In this document: positions 24,646 through 35,222 of the stretch, in pieces
Layout of the letters: each line of letters begins with the position of its first letter
How positions within the stretch are numbered: the first letter of the stretch is position 1
Assembly: GCA_023974075.1 (NCBI GenBank)
Contig: JAMFTG010000175.1
Location: forward strand, 1-64,000
Direction: 5' to 3'
From: Chaenocephalus aceratus
Lineage: Eukaryota > Chordata > Actinopteri > Perciformes > Channichthyidae
Length of the DNA: 64,000 nt
Translations under genes and position numbers: made by a program
Notes under the pieces: model-generated
The model's input: the letters and a program-made list of their open reading frames with translations, nothing else
The model's database searches: none
What the model was told of the DNA's origin: nothing

Positions 24646-24891
24646 ATGGAGGATGTGGAAGCGATCGTTTTCTTGTTTATTGTGAATTCCATGGTGCTGA
24701 CATGCTGTGCTCTGCATAACGTCTGCGAGAGTCATGGAGAGGACTATGATGATGGGTGGAATGCACCACCAGCAGCAGAGCCTGGGGCAGCAGAGTCTCA
24801 AGATGCAGAGGAGGAGGGCACTGACATCAGAGAGGGTTTGATGCGCTACCTGAATACCTACATATGCATTGTATTGTATTCATTGTATTGA
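24646..24891 (+). pseudogene. Harbinger transposase, internally deleted
   Basis: A short frame begins MEDVEAIVFLFIV, which looks like the start of a Harbinger transposase first exon. It passes directly into CCALHNVCESHGE and an acidic tail ending near REGLMRYL, which matches the C-terminal end of HARBI1-type transposases. Everything between, including the DDE catalytic core, is missing, while the join keeps the frame. An 'aataaa' signal follows at about 24,895-24,901. The product would lack nuclease activity. The idea that it is a start-to-end deletion fusion is an inference from family knowledge. Confidence 0.7.
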
Positions 24892-25788
24892 ACATAAATA
24901 AATCTTTTTTTTTTCATATACATGTGTTTGTCAAATGTTTTAAACAAAAATGTTGTTATCTGAATTGAATATTTAGTAAATATTTGAATTTCAAGCACCA
25001 GTAAGTACTGCCCCAAAATAAGAACATTTGAGGAAATATCAGATCATGAAAAGAAAATCTTTCTAATAAATTAAGCGAATATCAAAGCTAACTATAAACA
25101 TAAATACTAAAGTGTAAAACACAGCAAAACTATATTCATAAATGCAAGTGTAAAATAGTGTGGACAATTGTAAACATGGATGGAGACTAAAGTATCCACA
25201 ACATAAAATAATATATTAAATATAACCTCAATCTTTCTTCTAGACATGTTAAAAGCTTGCTTGAATGGGTTATAGGTTTCTTTTGTTCTCTCGTCTTTGA
25301 AATATATAAGGAATGTGTTGTTTGAGTCTAGTAGAACGAGGGTATTACAATTGAGCAATTTCTACATGTATTATGTATTTATCATGTATTCTTAATACCA
25401 TTACAAAATAAACATGTAATAATGTTTTAGAGGAGGACCTCAAGCTAGCAAACTCAATTTCTTGCTTTAAATCTCTTAAAAGTAAGGGGCTTTTTCCTAA
25501 CTGACGGTGTTTGTTATTGCTTTATAAATTCATGTATGTTTATGATTTTTTTCTGTTGGGTGCCATTCATTATCAACAAGAGATAAGATAAGTCAAAGAA
25601 GTACTTTATTGATGGCAGTATAAAAATACAAATGTTGTATCAAAAAGGCATGCCATTAAACAATACAAATAAAAAATGTAAAACTGTATTGCAGCCAGCA
25701 TAAATATACATGGAATTGTAAATATAAAATGAACATTTTAAAGAAAATAAATAAACAAGGAAGTACAAATGTTGCATTTAAAAATTAA

Positions 25789-28317
25789 CTAGATACAAAA
25801 TATATAATATGTACAATAACTATTAAGGTTTTTTGAAGTATCACGGAGGAGACGGGCCACGTCGGCTGCCCAGTCATGGTGCCGTTCCTGCTGGGCCCGA
25901 TCCTCTCCTCCTCGTTTCCTCTTTCCTGGGTGACAATAAGATATAATAATTAGCAATAAGGAAAAAACACAGGACAATCAATCAATCAATCAATCAATCA
26001 ATGTTTATTTATATAGCCCAATATCACAAATGTTACATTTGTCTCAGTGGTCTTCACAGTGTGTACAGAATATCAGTATGACAATACGACACCCTCTGTC
26101 CTTAGACCCTCACATCGTACAAGGAAAAACTTCCCGACAAACTAAGCCTATATCAGCAAAACTAGGGGCTGAATCTAATCAGCCCTAACTATAAGCTTTA
26201 TCAAAAAGGAAGGTCTTAAGCGCACTCTTAAAAACGGATAGGGTGTCTGCCGCCCGAACACAAACTGGAAGCTGATTCCACAAATGTGGAGCTTGATAAG
26301 AAAAGGCTCTGGCTCCCATTGTACTTTTAAAGATTCTAGGAACAACCAACAACCCTGCATTCTTGGAACGCAATGCCCTAGTAGGACAGTAGGGTATAAT
26401 GAGTTCTTTAAGGTAAGATGGCGCCTGCCCATTAAGGGCTTTGTAGGCGAGAAGAAGAATTTTAAATTCTATCCTGTGTTCTATAGGGAGCCAGTGTAAG
26501 GCAGCCAGAACAGGAGTAATGTGGTCCCTTTTCCTAACTCTGGTTAGTACACGAGCCGCAGCATTTTGAATCAGCTGAAGCGACTTGATTGACTTCTTGG
26601 TACTCCCTGATAATAAAGAGTTACAATAATCCAGCCTAGAAGTAACAAATGCATGGACTAGTTTCTCTGCATCGTTTTGAGGCAAGATATGCCTGATTTT
26701 TGCAATGTTACGTAGATGGAAGTAGGCGGTCCTTGAAATTGATTTTATGTGGGCGTTAAAGGATAAATCCTGATCAAATATAACACCAAGATTCCTTACA
26801 GTCTCACTGGAGGCCAAATTAATGCCATCCATAGTTAGTATATCTTTAGATAATTTGTTTCGTAGATTCTTCGGGCCAAGTACAATAACTTCAGTTTTGG
26901 TCGTGTTTAACATCAAAAAGTTTAAGGTCATCCACGTTTTTAAGTCCTTAAGGCAGTCTTGAATTTTATTTAGATGATTAATTTCATCAGGCTTGATTGA
27001 TAAATATAGTTGAGTATCATCCGCATAACAATGAAAGTTTACAGAATGATTCCTTATAATATTGCCTAACGGAAGCATATATAATGTGAACAAAATAGGT
27101 CCGAGCACTGAGCCCTGTGGCACTCCATGGCTAACTTTGGTTTGCGTGGAAGATTCATCGTTAACACGTACAAACTGAGAGCGTTCAGATAGATAGGACC
27201 TAAACCAGCCTAAAGCAGTTCCCTGTATGCCAACTAAGTGCTCTAGTCTTTGCAATAGGATATCATGGTCGATAGTATCAAATGCAGCACTAAGATCGAG
27301 CAAAACAAGAATAGAGACAAGTCCCCTGTCCGAGGCCATGGCCAGGACAGGTACAGGTCGCACAAGGATATAAGAATAACATGTATAAACAGAACAACAG
27401 AAAGGTGAACTAAAGAAAGTTCTGGCCCTAGATGTTTACAATGATTGTGAAAGTGAATTACATTATGTCCAGCCTGTTGATAATGAATATAAATATATGT
27501 ATATGATAGGATGTTACACACAACTGTACTAGCTGCTTACTAGCTAAGACTTTACTTGAAACAGAGCATTTCCACACAGTGGTATAGCTTATTTTAATTA
27601 CTGACGATGGATGATCCAAGGTTTAAAAAAACAAAACACAATTCCAGTCGCTATGCCATTTCTATTTCTTACCTAGAACCACACGCCGCGGTGTCCTGAT
27701 GGCACTCGGTGTTGGTGGTTGAGTCGGGTTAGGGTCTTCGGCTGGTGTCTGTGGTCGAGCTGGGGTCCGTTCTGGATTCAATGACGATGTGGACGGAACA
27801 CTGCCATCACCCGTTGTTCGGGAATGTTCCTCCTCACAAGTCCCAATGTAATCATCTAGAACAGCAAAATGACTTGTTAATTCCACAAACTACTGCAGCA
27901 CAATACTAAATAGCAACAACAACTATAGAAAAGAAAAACTGAACGTAAACAATGGCACAGATGGTGTTAGCAAACAATAGCTCTAGCTAAGGCTATCTGC
28001 CTTAGCTAGCTATGTAGCTCTTCGGGGCTCCATAAAAGCATGGGTTGTCGAACATTAATGTAAGGATAAAATAGACTTCTTTGTTAGAAGTGAGCGTACC
28101 TTGCAGGGACTCCAGTAAAGCCGTTGCCGTTTTCCCTACATCGCAGGAAAGTCCTCGAAAATCCACGTTCGGACATCTGTGCAGAGACATCCTGGAACAC
28201 TTTCACATTTCGAGTTGTTCCGTCGAGCTCCCGCAGGATTTTATCATCCCCAATGAGATGTAGGAACGTCGTCACCTCCTCGGTCGACCACGGTGTGCTT
28301 TTCTTCGACGTTGCCAT
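25789..28317 (-). pseudogene. Harbinger Myb/SANT-domain gene, three exons, frame broken
   Basis: Exon 1 (28,100-28,317) starts MATSKKSTPWSTEEVTTFLH and continues through RELDGTTRNVKVFQDVSAQ to a SRTFLRCREN segment, a Myb/SANT trihelix-like DNA-binding domain. Exon 2 (27,673-27,855) encodes DDYIGTCEEEHSRTTG and a Pro/Thr-rich linker. Exon 3 (from 25,925 to about 25,789) encodes KRKRGGEDRAQQERHHDWAA and a short tail. Exon 2 to 3 phases match. Exon 1 reaches its donor in the wrong phase for exon 2, because of a shift just after RCRE, so the gene is probably dead. In active Harbinger elements this protein binds the element ends and brings the transposase into the nucleus. A LINE occupies the second intron. 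Confidence 0.75.
25977..27363 (-). mobile_element. 5'-truncated L2/Rex1-like LINE with intact RT frame
   Basis: The minus strand encodes a 392-residue frame (26,185-27,363) with [37 protein letters not shown], the catalytic [11 protein letters not shown] box, [26 protein letters not shown], and a full C-terminal end. The catalytic part of the palm is present, but the N-terminal RT segments and the endonuclease are missing. The 3' end has 'tgtttatttatatagcccaa' next to a (TCAA)n tail at about 25,977-26,000. It sits in an intron of the Harbinger Myb/SANT gene, on the same strand. A related 3' fragment is at 53,733-54,225. Confidence 0.88.
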
Positions 28318-28608
28318 TTTTGTAGCTCCTCCGTTTACAAAATGCTGCAAGCTTGCTTCTAGATATGTGACGCGAGGGATGATCTCGCGCGCGATCTTGT
28401 GACGATTCTCTCTGACCAATCAGCAGTCGAGTGTTGACGTCACAGCCCTGGCCTGGTCTGATAGAACCACGATTTTATGGGGCCGGAAAAAGTACCCGCT
28501 AGCCGGTACTAGGCTATATGGAAATGCCACCAAAAACTGGCCTGGCCGCTTGAGGACGGTTAAGGACGCTTAAACGGGGCTACCCGCTGCAGTGGAAATG
28601 CGCCATTA

Positions 28609-31600
28609 GAGGGCTACGCCAATACTCATAGAAGCTGGAGTCAGTAGGTAATTCAGTTCTACTTCCTGTCTTGAGTTTCCCTCAACCTGATCTCACCAGA
28701 ATGCGTGACTCCACCACGACTTCTTAACACCACAATGCGTGGTGGAGTCACGAACTTTGTTACATTTACGTGTCGGCACCACGCAAACAACCCCAATGTA
28801 AAGTGAATGAGGCTCCTTTGTCGTGGTGCACACACGCATTTCTACAACGTCCCGCAGTGAGCTTTTATTCTATAAAACGTTTTTTAAATCTACTTTATAG
28901 CTTGTAGTAACTCACGGGAGGCTTCTTTTATTTTATTTGTATTCATAATTTTTTTTTTTTTTTCGTCAGAATGTAAAAATTACATTAGTTACGAATTTTT
29001 GTTCTCAAAAAACTGCATTGTGTGTAATGCAACTGTGATTTTTATTAAATTAGTTAGTTTTTAAGGAAGGCCAGAGCTTCAGCTGTGTCAAATAGATTGT
29101 TCCCTTTAGTTAACGTTATTTAAAAGATAATGATCATGTCCCCTGTATTGTATTACGAGCGTCCATTGGATAACGGAGAATTGTACACCCGGAAGTAAGT
29201 AGCCTATTCTCCTTACTGTCGATTGATTTTACAGTGATATCTGCACTACTCATCGACTAAAAACACCAAATTGTCCTTGTTAATTACACAACATTGATTA
29301 GTTTGAATTGTGTGCAATGCTTTTGTATTTTCCCCCTTCGATTCGGAGAAACAAATGTTTTTTCGGAGTTTTAGGATGGCCGAAGACACTACACTACCCA
29401 GAATCCCCAGCTATCGTTTGGGACTACACCATGTGCTCGTGATCAGTCCTCAACCTCTGTGATTGGATGGTGGAGTGCGCAAAGTTTACACAGAGCGTCC
29501 AAAAGGACTTTGAAATGGAATGAAACCCATCGACCTTGGGCAAGACACTTCACCTGAACTTGCTCCTGTGGGTATTGTCCACAGTTTCTGACCATTGCAT
29601 GTATGATATATGTGTAATGTGTGTATATGTAAAGCGCTTTGAGTCATTGTAAAAGCGCTATAATAAATGTAAGGAATTATTATCGACGGCACACTATTCA
29701 AAACAGGAATCGAACGTGTCCTACCCCCCCTCCTCCACCCTTAGGTCACAGGCTCCTCCAACAGTGCTACGCAATAAAACAGATACACAGAAAAAATAGT
29801 GAAATAGTGCAATAAGAGTCTACAAGTGATTGGAATATGATATATTAGATAAATAATTTCTAAGTAGCAGCCAGATGAATGTTATTTCTAAGTTCAGGTG
29901 TTTAATAATCGTGTAGCCTGTGGGATGAAGCTGTCTCTGTGTCTGGTGGTTTTAGTCCGGATGCTGCGGTACCGCCTGCCAGACGGCAGCAGACAGAACC
30001 GTTTGTGGCTGGGGTGATGGGGTCTTTTATAATCCTGAGGGCTTTCTTTAAGGTTAACCTGGTATTTTTACTCCACTACATTTATTTTAGTTACTTTACA
30101 GATTTGGATTAATGATGTGAAATATAAACAGCCCTTAAATCAGACTTTAGTTACACCTGAGTGAAATTCAGTGAAGGTGATTGTCAAGTGCCAACAATCA
30201 GACAAGATATTTGATAGTTGGTTGCTTGAGAAGACTAAATATGTATCTGCAGATCCGTTTAAAGCATATTCATTACTCGTTATTCTCTAATAGTTCATTA
30301 AAGACTGTATATAATTGCTATTTTGCACATCCCTTTCAAGATTTCAAGATTTTCTAAGGTTTGTTGACATATCATATACACAACAGTGTAGATATGCAAT
30401 GAATGAAAAACTTGGGTCACAGGTTCCTCAACAGTGCATTACAAGACATCTATCAATATGTGTGTATACTTCCACCATTACACTGTCGTATTCTGCACAT
30501 TTCTTATTCTATCTACATACATAAGATTATAATTAATGTGTATAACATCAGTTAAAATAAGTGCTTCAACATAATTAACATTGCAGGAAAGTTGATTGTC
30601 AAGTTCCAAAACAAATCATGCAATTTAGACTTTGTCAGGCTTAATATTTATCTGTAGATAGATACCCCCAAAGCTTTTTTCCTATTTAAAAGAAGACCAT
30701 AACCTAAAGTATTCTTTAATGTTTAAATAAAGCCTTATTAGTTAGCACATCCTCCTATCAGGCACTACACTGTTTTATTCTAGATATCATTTGAGTATCT
30801 TCTTGATATTTTCTATTCTATATTTATATCATTGACCTTCTACTTTCCCACTATTTTGTATGTACTCTTAATATTTAAATGCGTTCATAAAATATAACAT
30901 ATTGAAAAGTGCTTTACAAAAATGAAAGACATTAAGAAAAAGGCATTTTAAACAGTCGTTAAAAAGCAACACAATCTACCTGCATTGCAATTACTCTAAA
31001 CGTGCAATAACGTGCTTTAACCAGTAGGTGGTTTGGGTTAAAAGCATAGGTTAAAAGGCTGTCAAGTGTACAGTGTTAACAAAATAAAATATACTGCTGT
31101 TTCCGGTTTAGTTTACGACGAATATTATTTTGTTATTGTTTTGATATTTGTAACACAAAAGCGATGGAAAAAACCCACAGCAACACAGAAAAGATGGTCT
31201 TAACATGACCCAGTCGTCTAGAAGTTAATAAAAAACAATAATATCAAAACAAAATATTACTACTAACTTTATTGTGAAATTAAAACAGAACCGTAAAAGA
31301 ATAGTTTCCGGTCTATTCTGATGCCCGATCTCTGGAGATAAATAAAGAACTACGACAGATGTGTAATATTTAATGCAGCCAAACCATTTATTACAATGCA
31401 TTCATGTGATGACTTTCGAAGAGTAAAGCAAGCACTGCTGAATAAAGTATGATTTTGTCTTTTACGAAACGTTTTTTTATATGGAATGCAGTTGGAGGTC
31501 AACCAATCACAGAGCTTGAGGACTGATCACGGGGTTTGTCAAGCTAAGCACATGGTGTAGTCCCAAACGATAGCTGAGGATTCTGGGTAGTGTAGTACAT

Positions 31601-31625
31601 TTAACGATGGAGTTCCCTGTTACAC
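28609..31625. mobile_element. Relative of the long-TIR core element
   Basis: About 29,362-29,460 ('ggatggccgaagacactaca', 'cccagctatcgtttgggact') is mirrored at about 31,490-31,605 ('gtcccaaacgatagctgagg'). The interior, for example 30,300-30,620, closely matches 19,540-19,800 of the element at 18,311-21,275 ('cttgggtcacaggttcctca', 'cagttaaaataagtgcttca'). Its outer arms differ from those of that element. 28,680-28,870 holds a separate mirrored motif ('atgcgtgactccacc'/'ggtggagtcacgaa'). A retroelement tail ('tgtaaagcgctttgagtcat') lies at about 29,627-29,675. No coding capacity was found. Confidence 0.65.
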
Positions 31626-31730
31626 CCCTGATGAGATGGTCCAGAGACGAGACCAAATTAATGAAATGACTAATGGTAAATAACGTTATATTATTTAAAT
31701 ACCTTTGTTTGTTTGTTTGTGTTAAAACAG

Positions 31731-32035
31731 ATGACTGGCACAACTTCCTTGTCCCCAGCTTCAGACCGCTTCCAGGTATCAAGAGGTACCATCACCTACG
31801 CTTCACCAGTGCCGAGCCTGGAGTGGTCTACGCCAAGGAGTTTGAAGGTAAAGAAGAAGAGTCCTTCATGCTGCTACGAACAGGGTGCTTTACTGACCAG
31901 GAGGCACGGCCCACTGAACTGACTCCCCCTGGGCTGGATGAAAAACGGCAGTGGTATCTTTTTGAGAAGATCAGAGAGTTCTGTACTGAGGAAGCCAAAG
32001 ACATCACCTGCCCCAAACCCTTAACACCTCCTTGA
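31731..32035 (+). CDS. Orphan terminal exon, family not recognised
   Basis: After a polypyrimidine/GT-rich stretch and 'ttaaaacag' (acceptor at 31,729-31,730), a 100-residue frame runs to TGA at 32,033-32,035. It contains DWHNFLVPSFRPLPGIKRYH, HLRFTSAEPGVVYAKEFEG, LTPPGLDEKRQWYLFEKIRE and a CPKPLTPP end. Composition and the intact frame look like a real protein end, possibly a last exon of a transposon-linked fish gene family. I cannot name it. No upstream exon was found; the upstream 3 kb is the long-TIR-type repeat. It could be a surviving exon of a disrupted gene. Confidence 0.45.
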
Positions 32036-32293
32036 TGAGTGAGAGTGCATAATACATCAACACTGTCATTCTTCTGTAAATATATATTTCAAATTGGTTT
32101 TAAGTACTGTTAGCTACTCTGTTGCTTGTTTGCTATTTTTATATTGTGTAGTATATTTATCTGTTCTGTTGCTTGTTGTTCACATGCAGCTTCTTTCTCT
32201 AAATTAACTTTTGTGCCAAAGTATTCTAATGTTGTTATAGGTTAACATGCAATCAGTTCATTCAAGTATTTATTTATTCCAACTCTGTTTTCG

Positions 32294-32570
32294 AGTAACA
32301 GCTGGCGAAATTACAGCCTCACCTACTGATTTTAATTTAACCATATATCGAGCCCGATTGTCGATTTCAAATGTGTGCTCTAAAATGATATTTATAAATG
32401 ACTATTATCATTATTATAAGCAAGACAATACATGGCAAAGATATGTAGAAAATAAACGTATTTGAGATACTTTCATAACGAACGTAACGTGGGAGTAAAT
32501 ACGTTTCTAGCTAAACATAATTCAGAATGCATGTCTGTGGGAACGTAATTTTTAGGAGACAGGGTTGCTA
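32294..32570. mobile_element. Left-truncated copy of a 383-bp DNA element
   Basis: Closely matches about 34,870-35,149 ('agtaacagctggcgaaatta', 'tgggaacgtaatttttagga'), including the right end 'ggagacagggttg'. The left inverted end is missing. No coding capacity. Confidence 0.75.
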
Positions 32571-32581
32571 GGTGCGACTTA

Positions 32582-33517
32582 CAGACCCGGCGTCATGGGC
32601 GGGCCCCATGGGGCCGGGCCCGCCCATCCAGGATGTGGGCCCGCTGTTTTAATCAGGGCTGAATACAACATTTTAATTGTTTTATTATTATGTTCAGTGG
32701 CGGAGCCAGGGTATACTTGGGTAGGCTACAGCCATACCAATAAATGGCTTAGCCCCACCATGAAAAATGATTTTAAAGTAAGCTAAATAAAGTCCGCCAA
32801 CTCGCGCGGAGTAAATTGCACAGACAGCAGTTAGTCAGATTGATTTCAGCAGCCACTTGTCTGGAAATACCGAAGACTAGAAACGGTTTGAAAACTTTTG
32901 TCACGTAGTGATCGTCTTCTCAATAGAACATCTTTGATAATGTCTTCTGGCCAATCAGAATCAAGATAACGACGTGGTGTTGTTGCAGGAAGTCCCGACG
33001 GAGAATATTTTTGCTGTAGTTACAGTACATCTCTATATACATCGATACAACATTACGTGTTGATAGAAATCAACACGTAATTAAATAAGACCCCACGGTT
33101 TGATGATTGATGTGTGGGCTGTCTTTCATTTTGACACACAGAACAATGGGGGCTATCCACCCTTATCCACAATGTAAAGTAATTCACAGCCTCTTCTCTC
33201 TGTGAGGAGCAGCAGGTTCAGCTTTCAGAACAAAGTAACAAAAAACTGAAATGGCATTCATTTTTTTTTTTAAATATGTCGTGTAGTAATAGATTTATTT
33301 ATTTTTCTTCTCAAGAGAGCACCAGAATGTGTATTTTATGTTAGTACTTCAAAAAATCTCCTGGGGGAGAATCTCCCCAGACCCCCCTGCAGGGGTTGGG
33401 TTTTCAGCATGTCAGCTCTTTCACAATTCAGTTTTTCCGGGAAATGTAAGTTTCGGGGTGGGCCCGCCCTGGTACATCAAATGCCCGCCCAGACACGTAT
33501 GTCTGCCGCCGGGTCTG
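32582..33517. mobile_element. Non-autonomous hAT transposon
   Basis: A 936-bp element with ends 'cagacccggcg' and 'cgccgggtctg' and a perfect 8-bp duplication 'gcgactta' (32,574-32,581 and 33,518-33,525). Subterminal 'gggcgggccc' and 'gggtgggcccgccct' motifs repeat at both ends. No transposase domain. Short frames inside show no family match. Confidence 0.88.
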
Positions 33518-33525
33518 GCGACTTA

Positions 33526-34766
33526 CCAGCTGTTATCTCTGGAGACTGCAGTGTTCCATCAGGGATTGACCCTCAACCAAGGGACAGGAAGCTGGAATCA
33601 ATCTGGACTCAGGACTCAAGCTATGTGGGAACAGGTTACATTTCCATCTGATTTGTCACTTATTCTGTAATAATAATAATAATAACAACAACATGGACTT
33701 TAGTGTCCTTTCACAAGTGTGAACAGGTAGTTTTATTTAAAGTTTCACAAGTTATAATACCACACACTAATAATGATAAACTGCGTTTTGCTCAGATATA
33801 TATTATATCTGTTCGGTCTAGGTTTGCCCCACTAGTTAGTATCAGGGTTTCTTCAGTCTTCTGCAAGAGCTGCTGAGTTCAAGAGAAACTGATTTCCAAT
33901 GTTCTTCAGTCTCCTTATATCCTCTTTTGTCACGTGGTTTGTCACATCCTGTGCGTGCAAGCTTGTGCGTTAGAGGTGTCCGTCTTTGTTGCTTTGTGGT
34001 TAAATGTTCACTTCCCACAAGGAAGTGCATAACAGATATTCATCTCCTCGAAAGAGGAAGTGCGTAGAAAGTTCCTCAAAAGAGTACCCATGTAAGAATT
34101 TATGTTATACATCCTGTTTATATTGCTAAAGTGTTAAACTATATGATACATGACTATGGCATTCAGAGTTTTAACACAGTTTTCAACATATTTAAGCTTT
34201 ATATAATAAAATACATTGTTCCATTTTCTTCAACAATTTCTTTAAAAATGCACACGAAGAAAAAACTAAGTACCCAGGATAAAGAAGGCTGGATGCTTTC
34301 TTCTTAAAGAGGCCCTATAATGATCATTTTCAGGTTCATATTTGTGTTTTCTCCTCTATTGTGACATGTTTACATGCTTTGAAGTAAACAAAGCAGCCCA
34401 ATCGAGGCGTTTCAATGTTTTGATTGACAGTGGAAGAAATGCCACAACTATCAGCTGTCAGCAACAAACATGGAGTCTAAATAAGTTCTAAAGTTAAACA
34501 GAATTCAACCTGCTGTCACTTATAAATCCCAGAACAAATGTTGATATTTTAGGTTTTAGAAAAGCTCCAGATAAAGTGAAGTTAAAGTTTCTGAGCCAAA
34601 AATATGTTCTAAAATCAGCAGTTTCATTCTTGGAGGAACACCAAACACAATACTAATGTGTACTTCAGTAACCCTACCTCAGTAGTTATTTTACCCAAAA
34701 GTTAATTGACTGAACATAATTGCACTACCAAAATCGAAAATGTTGAAATTCAACGTATCCATGGTT
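33526..34766. other. Noncoding region with a MITE-like segment
   Basis: No gene seen. Around 34,310-34,390 'gaggccctataatgatcatt' followed by 'ttcaggttcatatttgtg' resembles the end of a common fish MITE. Its borders could not be fixed. Short AT repeats, for example (AAT)n at about 33,669-33,685, are present. Confidence 0.45.
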
Positions 34767-35149
34767 CAACCCTGTCTCCTAAAATATTACGTTCCCACAG
34801 AACTAAACTGCATTCTCAATTACGTTTAGCTAGACACTTATTTTCTCCCACGTTACGTTTCTTATGAACGTATGAGTAACAGCTGGCGAAATTTCAGCCT
34901 CGCCTACTGATTTTAATTTAACCATATATCGAGACCGATCGTCGATTTCAAATGCTCTAAAATGATATTTATAAATGACTAATATCATTATTATAAGCAA
35001 GACAATAAATGGCAAAGATATGTAGAAAATAAACGTATTTGAGATACGTTCATAAGAAACGTAACGTGGGAGAAAATATGCTTCTAGCGAAACGTAATTT
35101 AGAATGCAGTTTAGTTCTGTGGGAACGTGATTTTTAGGAGACAGGGTTG
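34767..35149. mobile_element. 383-bp DNA element with 'caaccctgtctcct' ends
   Basis: Starts 'caaccctgtctcctaaaata' and ends 'tttttaggagacagggttg'. The inverted ends extend through 'cgttcccacag/ctgtgggaacg', about 35 bp. A target duplication is not clear because the flanks themselves are palindromic ('ccatggtt' and 'aacccatgg'). It lies 74 bp downstream of the TRIM stop codon. A truncated copy lies at 32,294-32,570. Confidence 0.75.
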
Positions 35150-35222
35150 AACCCATGGTTTGCAGAAGTGTAGAATGCCAACATTTGACATGCTGACTGA
35201 GCTGGACTTAAATGAGTTCTGC

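Larger units (their letters stand above)
23390..28605. mobile_element. PIF/Harbinger transposon, degraded, with nested insertions
   Basis: Terminal inverted repeats 'tggcgcatttccactgcagc' and 'gctgcagtggaaatgcgcca' are flanked by TTA on both sides (23,387-23,389 and 28,606-28,608). Inside are the two genes typical of this superfamily: a transposase remnant on the plus strand near the left end, and a Myb/SANT-domain gene on the minus strand reading in from the right end. It also carries a MITE near the left end (23,437-24,453) and a LINE in a Myb-gene intron (25,977-27,363). Both coding genes look broken, so the element is probably immobile. About 24,900-25,780 within it is AT-rich and noncoding. 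Confidence 0.88.
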
